Source: Chachezhania sediminis
Lineage (GTDB): Bacteria; Pseudomonadota; Alphaproteobacteria; Rhodobacterales; Rhodobacteraceae
Reading direction: 5' to 3'
NCBI RefSeq assembly: GCF_009765275.1
Contig: NZ_VOPH01000009.1
Span: forward strand, 62,001 to 126,000
Length of the DNA stretch: 64,000 nt
Shown here piece by piece: positions 7,951 through 16,105 of this stretch (its first letter is position 1; the number at the start of each line of letters is the position of its first letter). A program made the translations under genes and the position numbers. A model generated the notes under the pieces. It searched no databases. It was not told where the DNA came from and worked only from the letters and a program-made list of their open reading frames with translations.

Positions 7951-8823
7951 TCAGGCCGCATGGAACAGCCAGACACCGGATCCCAGCGCCGGATCGAAGG
8001 GCAGGACCAGCGACCCCTCCACCCATCGCGCGGCAGGATCGGCGGGCAGGGCAGCAAGATCCGCAATCCCGATCCGCAGGCCCACGAAGCAGGGCCGGCC
8101 GGGGTCGACGGCATGGCCCACGAGGTCGGTCGCGACGCCTTCCGGCAGGAACTCCAGCGTGCCGCGGTCCAGTACGATGTGCAGGCCCGGGCCATGGTCC
8201 TGCACAGGGCGGCCCAGGAATCGGGAAAACCGCGCCGCACTTTCCGCCGGATCGGGCGCGGACAGCACAATGGCGTTCAGCGACTGCGCCCCGTTGGCAT
8301 GCGTGGTCCAGCGCGGCTGCCACAGGGCGGGCACGTTGTGGTGGGTCAGGCTTTGCACCCTGCCTTCGGGCATGATGCCGGCGGCCAGTCGGGCGACGGT
8401 GAAGGCTGCCGTCTCGACCCCGCTGTCGGTTTCCACATCGCGCGAGAAATGGACCAGCGGGCGCATGTCTAGGCCCGCCGTCACCAGTTGGGCATGACGC
8501 GCCGCGGTATCGTGCAGGCCGAAGGCCGCAAGGTGCAGGCCCGCGCGCCGGTCGAGGGCGGCCTTGAATTCGCGCCCGATCGGGGTATCGGCAGTGTGAA
8601 CCAGCACTTCCAGATAGCCGGCGGGCAGCATGACGCAAATATTGCCGGTGCCGGTCAGCTTCATCTCGCCCGTATCCGTATCCGGCTGCACCTGTGCCGA
8701 CAGCGGCGTTACGGTGAACCCCAGCCGGTCCAGCGCCGCGCGCGCGGCGTCGGCGTCGGCCACGAAATGTCCGGAATGGTCCAGGACGACCTGGTTCGGG
8801 CCGGGCTGGTTGGGTCGGTTCAT
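7951..8823 (-). CDS. VOC-superfamily (glyoxalase-like) protein
   Basis: This 290-residue protein has two VOC half-modules: an N-terminal DHSGHFVADADAARAALDRLGFTVTPL, a classic start with His as a possible metal ligand, and a C-terminal LNAIVLSAPDPAESAARFSRFLGRPV. It resembles the glyoxalase-like group with an uncharacterised metal-dependent lyase or isomerase role. The internal ATG at 8823 is preferred because GGAGAT lies 5 bp before it; the longer frame has 19 extra residues without a ribosome site. It is divergent from tctC and shares operator site 4. Confidence 0.75.
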   Translation of the reverse strand: MNRPNQPGPNQVVLDHSGHFVADADAARAALDRLGFTVTPLSAQVQPDTDTGEMKLTGTGNICVMLPAGYLEVLVHTADTPIGREFKAALDRRAGLHLAAFGLHDTAARHAQLVTAGLDMRPLVHFSRDVETDSGVETAAFTVARLAAGIMPEGRVQSLTHHNVPALWQPRWTTHANGAQSLNAIVLSAPDPAESAARFSRFLGRPVQDHGPGLHIVLDRGTLEFLPEGVATDLVGHAVDPGRPCFVGLRIGIADLAALPADPAARWVEGSLVLPFDPALGSGVWLFHAA

Positions 8824-8892
8824 CGGGATCTCCGGTCGTCGAATGGCGGCCATATTGCGCTGCGGCAAAAACCGTTGCAATGCACTCTCACC

Positions 8893-8913
8893 TGTATATT
8901 GTTATGTATACAA
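8893..8913. promoter_or_regulatory. Divergent promoter region with paired TGTAT motif (site 4)
   Basis: TGTATAT (8893) and TGTATAC (8905) stand 12 bp apart, the second inside the palindrome TGTATACA. The site lies between the divergent VOC gene and tctC and links the transporter to the same proposed GntR regulon. Confidence 0.6.
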
Positions 8914-8998
8914 GATGAATCCTGCCGCGGCAGGCAGGTCACGACATGGCGGACCCGCAGGTTTCGGGCGCCGCAACACGCAACAGAGAGGTCTAGAC

Positions 8999-9982
8999 AT
9001 GACTTTCGCTAAGGGTCTTCGCACCGCCTTGACTGGTGTCGCGGTTCTTGTCGCCGGCACGATTGCCGCCAATGCCCAGGATTTCCCGACCAAGGACATT
9101 ACCCACATCATGCCGTGGAGCGCGGGCGGCGGCACCGACACAGTGATGCGGACCTTCCTGCAATATGCCGAGGAACCGCTGGGCGTTGGCATCCGTACCC
9201 AGAACGTGACCGGCGCACAGTCGGGCGTGGGCACGCTGCGCCTGATGAAGTCGCGCCCCGATGGCTACACCATCGGTTCGCTGACCTGGGACAGCATGAT
9301 CACGGTTCCCTACAAGAACCTGGTGCCGGGCTACGACACCGACTCGCTCAGCTACCTCGCCAACGTGACGCTGTACCCGACCGTGCTGGCGGTGAATGCC
9401 GACACCGGCTGGGAAACGCTGGACGACTTCATCGCGGCCGCAAAAGAAAACCCGGGCGAGGTCACGGTGTCGGATTCCGGCATCGGCGGCATCTGGCACC
9501 TGCACGCGCTGGACATGGCCGACCAGCTGGGCGTGACGCTGAACCACGTGCCTTTCCCGAACGGGTCGGCGGAACAGCGCGAGGCGCTGATCTCGGGCGA
9601 GAACGACGCCGCCAGCCTGAGCTACGCGACCGTCGCATCCGCTGCCGAAGCAGGGCAGGTCAAGGTCCTGGCCGTGATGGGGTCGGAACGCGATCCCAGC
9701 CTGCCGGACGTGCCGACCTTCACCGAACTGGGCTATGATGTGATCTGGGGCGGCATGCGCGTCCTGGCCGTGCCGGCCGATACACCGGACGACGTCAAGG
9801 CTACTCTGGTCGCCGGCCTGAAGGCCGCCTTCGACAACCCCGAGTTCCAGGAAAAAGCCGCCGCAACAGGCATGAACGCCTACTGGATGGATGGCGAGGA
9901 AACCGAAGCCTATGTCGCACGCACCCAGACCCGCGCCCTGGCGCTTCTGGACCGTCTGAAGGCGGAAGGCGTGCTGGAATAA
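8999..9982 (+). CDS. tctC: Tripartite tricarboxylate transporter substrate-binding protein
   Basis: The 327-residue periplasmic protein has a signal peptide (about residues 1-24, ending AANAQ), then the Bug/TctC landmarks PWSAGGGTDTVMR, GAQSGVGTLRLMKSRPDGYTIG, VPFPNGSAEQREALISGENDA and DVPTFTELGY. TctC proteins capture carboxylates and deliver them to TctAB. It lies divergent from the VOC gene and upstream of tctB and tctA. With the aconitase X module next door and a shared operator motif, its ligand is probably the carboxylate that the module degrades. Confidence 0.95.
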   Translation: MTFAKGLRTALTGVAVLVAGTIAANAQDFPTKDITHIMPWSAGGGTDTVMRTFLQYAEEPLGVGIRTQNVTGAQSGVGTLRLMKSRPDGYTIGSLTWDSMITVPYKNLVPGYDTDSLSYLANVTLYPTVLAVNADTGWETLDDFIAAAKENPGEVTVSDSGIGGIWHLHALDMADQLGVTLNHVPFPNGSAEQREALISGENDAASLSYATVASAAEAGQVKVLAVMGSERDPSLPDVPTFTELGYDVIWGGMRVLAVPADTPDDVKATLVAGLKAAFDNPEFQEKAAATGMNAYWMDGEETEAYVARTQTRALALLDRLKAEGVLE

Positions 9983-10012
9983 TCCGGCCTGTCGGATAAG
10001 CTTGGACCCTGC

Positions 10013-10039
10013 AACCCGGCCGTGCCCGACGGCCGGGTT
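10013..10039 (+). promoter_or_regulatory. Intercistronic hairpin between tctC and tctB
   Basis: A perfect 11-bp stem (10013-10023 with 10029-10039) closes a 5-base loop GCCCG. No T-run follows, so it is more likely a partial terminator or 3'-end stabiliser that raises binding-protein mRNA over permease mRNA, a common arrangement in uptake operons. Confidence 0.6.
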
Positions 10040-10075
10040 CACCATTGAACGAACGACGGACAAGAGGCGCTTCCA

Positions 10076-10543
10076 TTGTCGATGACTCGCCAGGCGCTGT
10101 TTGCGCTTCTGATCCTTGCGCTGGACATGGCCTATCTTCAGCAGGCCCTGCTGCTGCCGCTGCCCTTCGCCAGGGGCGAACCGGGTCCGTCGCTGATGCC
10201 CCTGGTCCTGGTCGCCACCCTTGGCATCGGCGCCCTGGGCGTACTGGTGCAGGAACTGCGCGGGACCGCCCATCATGAAGAGGACGAGGACGCCAATTTT
10301 GGCCTGCGCACCATCGCGCTGATCGTGCTGACCGGCGGCTTCGCCTGGGCGTTCGAGCCGCTGGGCTATCTCTATGCCACGCTGGGCTATGCCTTCGGCG
10401 TGGCCTGGCTGTTCGAGCAGGAGCGGCTGGGCCCCCTGAAGGCGATCCTGACCTCTGCCGTGATCTCGGCCGGGATCACCGGGACCGGCTGGCTGTTCTT
10501 CGTCACGCTCTTCGATCTGTTCCTGCCGTCGGGGTATTACTGA
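10076..10543 (+). CDS. tctB: Tripartite tricarboxylate transporter small permease subunit
   Basis: This 155-residue protein has about four hydrophobic segments (LFALLILALDMAYLQQALLLP, LMPLVLVATLGIGALGVLV, TIALIVLTGGFAWAFEPLGYLY, AILTSAVISAGITGTGWLFFVTLF), as in TctB. The TTG at 10076 is preferred over the ATG at 10082 because AAGAGG lies about 8 bases before it; both give nearly the same protein. Its TGA overlaps the tctA ATG by one base, so the two permease subunits are translationally coupled. Confidence 0.88.
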   Translation: MSMTRQALFALLILALDMAYLQQALLLPLPFARGEPGPSLMPLVLVATLGIGALGVLVQELRGTAHHEEDEDANFGLRTIALIVLTGGFAWAFEPLGYLYATLGYAFGVAWLFEQERLGPLKAILTSAVISAGITGTGWLFFVTLFDLFLPSGYY

Positions 10544-12027
10544 TGTTTGCCGACCTGATGGGCGGGTTCGCGGCTCTCGCCAACCCGGAAACCTTTCTCT
10601 ACCTCGTCGGCGGCTTCCTGATGGGGCTGGTCTTCGGCGCCATCCCGGGCCTGACCGCGACGCTGGCCATCGCGCTGCTTCTGCCCTTCACCTTTGCGAT
10701 GGAACTGACCAACGCGCTGGTCATGGTCATGGCGATCTTCATGTCGGGCATCTATGCCGGATCCGTCACCGGCATCACGGTGAACATTCCCGGCGCGGCA
10801 TCCGGTGCGATCACGACGATGGAAGGCTACGCGCTGATGAAGCGCGGGCACGGGGCCAAGGCGCTCAGCCTCGATGCGCTGGCTTCCTCCATCGGGGGGG
10901 TGCTGGGGGCCGCGGTCCTGATGTTCGTGGCCGCCCCCATGAGCGAATTCGCCCTGATGTTCCGTACGCCCGACAAGTTCGCGCTGGTCTTCATGGCGGT
11001 CGTCACGGTGGTCATCGTGGCCAAGGGATCGATCTGGAAAAGCCTGGTCACCGTGTCTATGGGCCTGATGATCTCGACCGTGGGCTTCGACAACATGGTC
11101 GCGCAGGGCCGGTTCGATTTCGGCAGCGCCAACCTGATCGAAGGCGTGCAGCTTCTGCCTGCCGTCATCGGGCTTTTCGCGATCTGCGAACTGTTCCTGC
11201 AGGGCGGGGCCAAGGCCCGTCCCATCGCCGACATGCCCGCCTTCAACGTGCGGCATCGCGATTTCTGGCCCGACTGGAAGGACGTGCGGGACATCGGTTT
11301 CTGGACCTATGTCAAAAGTTCGGTCATCGGGGTGCTGATCGGGATGCTGCCGGGCGGCGGCGCCTCGATGGCGTCCTTCGTGGCCTATGCGGAAGCCAAG
11401 CGTGTCTCGAAGAAGCCCGAGGAATACGGCAACGGATCCCACGAAGGGCTGGCCGCGGCGGAAACCGCCAACAACGCCATGTGCGGGGGCGCGGTGGTGC
11501 CGCTGCTGACATTGGGCATCCCGGGCGATTCCGTCACCGCTATCATCTTCGGCGTGCTGCTGATCCACGGGCTGGTCCCCGGTCCGGGCCTGCTGACGAA
11601 TGAAATGGCGACGATCGCGCCCATGTTCGCGGCCCTGATGGTCGCCGCCGTCTTCGTCTTCCTGTCGGTGCTGGTCTTCGGGCCCTACTACATCTGGCTG
11701 GCGCGGATGAACCGGGGCGTGCTTTACGCCTTCATCGGCATGATCGCGATGGTGGGCACCTATGCCTCGACCTATTCGGTGTTCCAGATGTGGATGGCGC
11801 TGGCCATCGGCGTCTTCGCCTGGCTCTTGCGGCTGATGGCCTATCCGCTGGTGCCCATGCTGATGGGGATCATCCTGGGGCCCTATCTTGAACTTTACAT
11901 GCGCCGGACGCTGATCACCTCGAACGGCGATGTGCTGGCCTTCGTGACCAACCCGATCAGCATCGGGCTCTATCTGATGACGGCGCTGTTCATTTACTTC
12001 CTGCGGATCAAGGCGCCCAAGGTCTGA
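10543..12027 (+). CDS. tctA: Tripartite tricarboxylate transporter large permease subunit
   Basis: This 494-residue membrane protein carries the TctA signatures GAIPGLTATLAIALLLPFTF and GMLPGGGASMASFVAYAEAKR (the duplicated glycine-rich loops), plus GSHEGLAAAETANNAMCGGAVVPLLTLGIPGDSVTAIIFG. Ten or so transmembrane segments are visible. It drives carboxylate uptake using an ion gradient together with TctC and TctB. It is the last gene of the tctCBA operon. Confidence 0.95.
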   Translation: MFADLMGGFAALANPETFLYLVGGFLMGLVFGAIPGLTATLAIALLLPFTFAMELTNALVMVMAIFMSGIYAGSVTGITVNIPGAASGAITTMEGYALMKRGHGAKALSLDALASSIGGVLGAAVLMFVAAPMSEFALMFRTPDKFALVFMAVVTVVIVAKGSIWKSLVTVSMGLMISTVGFDNMVAQGRFDFGSANLIEGVQLLPAVIGLFAICELFLQGGAKARPIADMPAFNVRHRDFWPDWKDVRDIGFWTYVKSSVIGVLIGMLPGGGASMASFVAYAEAKRVSKKPEEYGNGSHEGLAAAETANNAMCGGAVVPLLTLGIPGDSVTAIIFGVLLIHGLVPGPGLLTNEMATIAPMFAALMVAAVFVFLSVLVFGPYYIWLARMNRGVLYAFIGMIAMVGTYASTYSVFQMWMALAIGVFAWLLRLMAYPLVPMLMGIILGPYLELYMRRTLITSNGDVLAFVTNPISIGLYLMTALFIYFLRIKAPKV

Positions 12028-12036
12028 CCGGCCGCG

Positions 12037-12058
12037 CCTTTCCACCGTGGTGGGAAGG
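12037..12058 (+). terminator. Weak hairpin downstream of tctA
   Basis: CCTTTCCAC (12037-12045) can pair with GTGGGAAGG (12050-12058), with one G-U pair and a tetraloop. It starts 10 bp after the tctA stop but has no T-run, so termination would need Rho. The remaining 110 bp to the IalB-like stop show nothing else. Confidence 0.35.
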
Positions 12059-12168
12059 GGGAGAACCGGCGGGTGGAGCAGGGTTCGTCCCGTCATGCAA
12101 AAAGGCGTGCCGCCCGCCTGTCCGGCGGGGCAGATGACGTTGCGCGCCGTCCGGACAGTCAGCCGCGA

Positions 12169-12687
12169 TCAGTCGGCGACAAGGGCACTCAGACGGTCAT
12201 AGGCCCCGGCGAAGCCGGCCAGGCCAAGCTCGACATTGAAGGGCGTGCTGCCTTCGACGGCGACCAGGCGGATCGTCAGCGTCTCGCCCTCGCGGAAGGC
12301 ACCAAGGAAGGCCGCGTCAGGTTCGGCATTGAACAGGCATCCGGCCGGCAGGCAGGTCCGGACGGACAGTGTCTGCAGTGGTGTACCGTCGATGACAAGG
12401 CCCGCGCCTTCGGCGAGAAGCAGACCGAAGGGTGCGATCAGGACCATCCGAGGCTGGTCGCCGAGGATACCCACCTCAAGCTGCACCAGCCGGTTGCCGT
12501 TGTCGTCGCGAACCTGCTGGGCCATCCAGCATTGCTGGGCCGTTTCGGTCGTTTCGCATTGCACCGTCCACTGGCCATAGGTCTCCGAGCGGGAGTCCGG
12601 CTCCTGCGCCTGGGCGCGGCCGGGCAGGGCCAGCGCGGTTGCCAGAATCATGGCCGAAAGGGAAGCGGTCGGAAAAAGCTGGGGCAC
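12169..12687 (-). CDS. Invasion-associated locus B (IalB) family protein
   Basis: The 172-residue exported protein has a signal peptide (residues 1 to about 27, ending GRAQA) followed by IalB features: YGQWTVQCET near the mature N-terminus, a paired-cysteine QQCWMAQQV motif, LIAPFGLLLAEGAGLVIDG, and the CLPAGCLF motif. IalB proteins are periplasmic and widespread in alphaproteobacteria, with no firm biochemical role outside Bartonella. The GTG at 12687 is used because AAGGA stands 7 bases ahead. It is monocistronic, with 185 bp to the liv operon terminator side. Confidence 0.88.
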   Translation of the reverse strand: MPQLFPTASLSAMILATALALPGRAQAQEPDSRSETYGQWTVQCETTETAQQCWMAQQVRDDNGNRLVQLEVGILGDQPRMVLIAPFGLLLAEGAGLVIDGTPLQTLSVRTCLPAGCLFNAEPDAAFLGAFREGETLTIRLVAVEGSTPFNVELGLAGFAGAYDRLSALVAD

Positions 12688-12824
12688 GGCGGCGTCCTTG
12701 GTCTGAGGAAGGACCGGAATGTCCTTTGAGCCCGCACTATTGTGGGCAATGGCGTGCCTTGCAAGGCCATCGGATAGCCAGGGACATTGCAGAGGTCCGG
12801 GGCTGAAAGGGCGGCGGGGAACGC

Positions 12825-12851
12825 AAAACGGCCGCCCGGCAGGGGCGGCCG
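12825..12851 (-). terminator. Rho-independent terminator of the liv operon
   Basis: A perfect 9-bp GC stem (12829-12837 with 12843-12851) with a 5-base loop is followed, reading leftward, by TTTT (12828-12825). It lies 22 bp beyond the livK stop, the end of the five-gene operon. Confidence 0.8.
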
Positions 12852-12872
12852 CATGCCGGGCTCAATGCCGGC

Positions 12873-14063
12873 TTATTCGCTTTCGGCCGAGATGATGTCG
12901 CCGAAGCGTTCCCAGCCTTCGCCGGTGAAGCGCATCAGCTGCTCGGCCTCGATCGGGTAGTAGTCGGTCGGCGACGTGTCGATCAGGATGCCCGGCAGCA
13001 GCAGCGGCACCCGCAGTTCGTGGATCGACGCTGCCTTTTCCATGATGTTGTCGCGGCTGTAATCGCCCTCGGCGCGCTTCAGCACGTCCAGCATCGTCTG
13101 GCACGACGCCCATCCCAGCACGGTGAAGCTCGAGGTCTTGTCGCCATCGGGATAGTACTTGTCCATGAAGGCAAGCCAGTCCTTGAACTCCGGATGGTCC
13201 TGCCATTCCGGATCGGTCGGGTCCATCAGGTAGCCGGACGAGATGATGTCCTGGCTGGCCTCCAGCCCGGCCGGCTTCAGGACCGCGCCGACGGAGTTCG
13301 AGACCGAGTTCAGGAAGTGCAGCGGCTTCCAGCCGATCTCGTCCGCTTTGCGGATCGCCTGGGCGGCGAATTTTGGCGTGGCAATGTTGAAGAACGTGTC
13401 GGCGCCCGAGGACTTGAACGAGATGATGGCGCTGTCGACAGTCGGGTCGGCCACTTCATAGGGCGTTTCGGCCACGATCATCTCGTCCGCCTTGTCGCCC
13501 AGGCCCTTCTTGAACCCGTTCAGGTAGTCCTTGCCGTAGTCGTCGTTCTGGTAAAGGATCGCGACCTTGGCGTCCGGCTTGTTGGCGATCAGGTACTTGC
13601 CATAGATCTCGCCCTCGGTCGGATAGGGGGGCTGCCAGCCCATGGTCCAGGGGAAGTTTTCGGGATCGCCCCATTTCGACGCGCCGGTTGCAAGGAACAG
13701 GTGCGGCACCTTCTTGGCGTTCATGTACTTGTGGATCGCCGAATTGGTCGGCGTGCCCAGTTGCTGGAAGGTCAGCACGACCTCGTCGCGTTCCACCAGC
13801 TTGCGGGTCTGTTCCACCGTCTTGGGCGGCGAGTAACCGTCATCCAGCGGAATGAACTCGATCGTGTCCTCGCCCAGGATCTTGTTGTCGTTGGCCCAGT
13901 TGAAACAGGCCGCGCTGGTCTGCCCGATCTGCCCATAGGCCGAGGCGGGGCCGGAATAGGCGTTGGTGCTGCCGATCTTGACCGTGGTCCCGGCGGCCGC
14001 GGCCGTGGTCGAGATGGCGAGAACCGCACAGGCTGCCATCAGCTTGGTACGCATCAGTTCCAT
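12873..14063 (-). CDS. livK: Branched-chain-amino-acid-type ABC transporter substrate-binding protein
   Basis: This 396-residue protein has a signal peptide (MELMRTKLMAACAVLAISTT, cleaved near TAAAA), then the periplasmic-binding type I fold: VKIGSTNAYSGPASAYGQIG, LVERDEVVLTFQQLGTPTNSAI, VAILYQNDDYGKDYLNGFKKGLG. It captures a branched-chain or other hydrophobic amino acid, or possibly an aromatic acid, for LivHMGF. The ATG at 14063 is backed by a GGGAGGAAA site; the longer upstream frame overlaps livM and is not used. It is the last gene of the operon, 26 bp after livM. Confidence 0.92.
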   Translation of the reverse strand: MELMRTKLMAACAVLAISTTAAAAGTTVKIGSTNAYSGPASAYGQIGQTSAACFNWANDNKILGEDTIEFIPLDDGYSPPKTVEQTRKLVERDEVVLTFQQLGTPTNSAIHKYMNAKKVPHLFLATGASKWGDPENFPWTMGWQPPYPTEGEIYGKYLIANKPDAKVAILYQNDDYGKDYLNGFKKGLGDKADEMIVAETPYEVADPTVDSAIISFKSSGADTFFNIATPKFAAQAIRKADEIGWKPLHFLNSVSNSVGAVLKPAGLEASQDIISSGYLMDPTDPEWQDHPEFKDWLAFMDKYYPDGDKTSSFTVLGWASCQTMLDVLKRAEGDYSRDNIMEKAASIHELRVPLLLPGILIDTSPTDYYPIEAEQLMRFTGEGWERFGDIISAESE

Positions 14064-14089
14064 AGTTTCCTCCCTTTGGTTCTTATTGT

Positions 14090-15217
14090 TCAGGATGTCA
14101 GCCGCTTCACCCGGCTGACGATGGCGCGGATCAAACCGCCCGCACCCGAAGGGGCCACGTAGATGAAAAGCACGAGGATCACGCCGTAAATGACCCCGGA
14201 CAGGCGTATGAACTGCTGTTGCAACGCATTGCCGGACGGCAGGAGGTCGGCGAAGCCGAAGAGACCCGCAAACCACAGGACGACGTTGTCGAAGATCTCG
14301 GCGATATTAGGCAGGTACAACATCGCCAGCCCGCCGATCAGGCAGCCCTGCAGCCAGCCCACCCCGCCGATCACCATGCCGACCAGGATCAGGATGGCGA
14401 AGAAGAAGGTGAAGCTGTCGGGCGCCACGAACTTGATGACGATGGCATTCAGTGCGCCCGCGATCCCCGTCACCAGCGCGCTGACGCCGAAGGCCGTGGC
14501 CTTGTAGTAGGGCAGGCTGATCCCCATCGACCGCGCCGCAATCGGGTTGTCGCGGATCGCCATCATCGCCCGGCCGGTGCGGCTTTTGACCAGCGCCATC
14601 GCCAGTACGTAGACCACCGCGAAGACGAACAGCGTGAGGTAGAAGGTCCAGACACCGGGATCCATGTCCAGCCCGAAGGGTACGGGCACGTCGAAGGTGT
14701 CCTGGAACATCACGATGCCCTGCACGCCGCCGGTCCACTGTTCGATCGCATGCAGCTTCAAAAGCTGCGGCGTGGCCACCGCCAGCGCGAAAGTGGCCAG
14801 CGCCAGGTAAAGCCCTTCAAGCCGCAGCGCCGGGAAAGCGAAGAGGAAGCCGAAGCCGAAGGCCACGATGCCCGCAATCGGGATCGTCAGCATGTAGTTC
14901 ACGCCGCCCAGTTCCACCAGGATTGCGCAGGTATAGGCGCCGATGGCATAGAAGGCGGAATGTCCAAGGGAAAACTGGCCGTTGATGCCGGTTAGAAGGT
15001 TCAGCCCCAGAACCGCGATTGCATAGACCAGCATCTGCGTCATCTGGAAGACGAAGAACCCCTTGGAATAGATCGGGATCGAGATCAGCAGCGCCAGCAC
15101 CAGAAGGGTGACGATATTGCCCCCCGACAACAGCCTTCGTCGCGGCGCATCGGCCGGGCGGTAGGCCGGGGCGGTCAGACCGGGATTCCGGTGATCGGTA
15201 TGCGCGATATCCGTCAT
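14090..15217 (-). CDS. livM: Branched-chain amino acid ABC transporter permease LivM
   Basis: This 375-residue inner-membrane protein has eight or more hydrophobic helices and the LivM landmarks AIAVLGLNLLTGINGQFSLGHSAFYAIGAYTCAIL, LRLEGLYLALATFALAVA and the coupling-helix region GRAMMAIRDNPIAARSMGI. It forms the translocation pore with LivH. Its start (15217) is one base after the livH stop, so translation is coupled. The ATG is preferred to a start 10 codons upstream inside livH. Confidence 0.95.
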   Translation of the reverse strand: MTDIAHTDHRNPGLTAPAYRPADAPRRRLLSGGNIVTLLVLALLISIPIYSKGFFVFQMTQMLVYAIAVLGLNLLTGINGQFSLGHSAFYAIGAYTCAILVELGGVNYMLTIPIAGIVAFGFGFLFAFPALRLEGLYLALATFALAVATPQLLKLHAIEQWTGGVQGIVMFQDTFDVPVPFGLDMDPGVWTFYLTLFVFAVVYVLAMALVKSRTGRAMMAIRDNPIAARSMGISLPYYKATAFGVSALVTGIAGALNAIVIKFVAPDSFTFFFAILILVGMVIGGVGWLQGCLIGGLAMLYLPNIAEIFDNVVLWFAGLFGFADLLPSGNALQQQFIRLSGVIYGVILVLFIYVAPSGAGGLIRAIVSRVKRLTS

Positions 15218-15218
15218 G

Positions 15219-16097
15219 TCAGACCCTCTGCACGATTTTGCGGCCAAAGAGCCCTTCGGGTTTCATCACCAGCACGACGATGATCAGCGCCAGGGCGATC
15301 GACAGCTTCAGTTCGGCCCCGACATCGCCCAGATAGGTTCCGGCCAGGTTCTCGATGATGCCGACCAGAAAGCCGCCGACAACAGCACCCAGGGGGTTGG
15401 TCAGCCCGCCCAGGACGGCGCCGGCAAATCCGTAAAGCAGGATCGACAGCATCATGTTGGGTTCCAGGAACACGACCGGAGCGATCAGGATGCCCGCCAC
15501 CGCGCCGATGGCCGACGCCATGCCCCAGCCAAGCGCGGTCATCGTTTCGACCCGGATGCCCACCAGCCGCGCACTTTCGGGATTGGCTGCCGCCGCACGC
15601 ATGGCCAGGCCCACGCGGGTGAACTGGAAGAAGGCCCAGAGCATGGCCAGCATCACCAGCGTGACCGCGATCATGCCGGCCTGGTGCTTGCCCAGAAGGG
15701 TCGACCCCATGAAGGGACCTTCGCCGAAGGGGCTGGCCACCGACTTGATGGTGAAGTCCCAGATGAATCCTGCCAGCGAATTGAAGATCGAAAACAGCGC
15801 AATGAAGATCACGATATGGGACAGGACCGGCGCGTTCTGGATCGGCTTGAAGACGATCCGTTCGATCGCGAAGCCGCCGAAGAACGACAGGATCACCGCC
15901 AGCGGCAGCGCCAGCCCCCAGGGCAGGCCCCAGGCCATCAGTTGCCAGGCGATGTAGGTCGAAAACATCGCCATCTCGCCCTGGGCGAAATTCAGGTGGT
16001 GGATCGCCTGGTAGATCATCACCACCGCCAGCGCCATGCAGGCATAGATCGCACCGGTGGAAATCCCCGAGACGACCTGTTGAAGAAACAGTTCCAT
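15219..16097 (-). CDS. livH: Branched-chain amino acid ABC transporter permease LivH
   Basis: The 292-residue inner-membrane permease shows LivH hallmarks: QQVVSGISTGAIYACMALAVVMIYQAIHHLNFAQGEMAMFSTY at the N-terminus and the coupling motif GLAMRAAAANPESARLVGI in the middle. Eight hydrophobic helices are visible. It pairs with LivM. It starts 8 bp after the livF stop. Confidence 0.95.
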   Translation of the reverse strand: MELFLQQVVSGISTGAIYACMALAVVMIYQAIHHLNFAQGEMAMFSTYIAWQLMAWGLPWGLALPLAVILSFFGGFAIERIVFKPIQNAPVLSHIVIFIALFSIFNSLAGFIWDFTIKSVASPFGEGPFMGSTLLGKHQAGMIAVTLVMLAMLWAFFQFTRVGLAMRAAAANPESARLVGIRVETMTALGWGMASAIGAVAGILIAPVVFLEPNMMLSILLYGFAGAVLGGLTNPLGAVVGGFLVGIIENLAGTYLGDVGAELKLSIALALIIVVLVMKPEGLFGRKIVQRV

Positions 16098-16105
16098 GGT
16101 CCCTC

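Noticed and set aside
8484-9012. Plus-strand open frame across the VOC start region and tctC leader
   Set aside because: It opposes a supported VOC gene and crosses the operator region; translation lacks any family feature.
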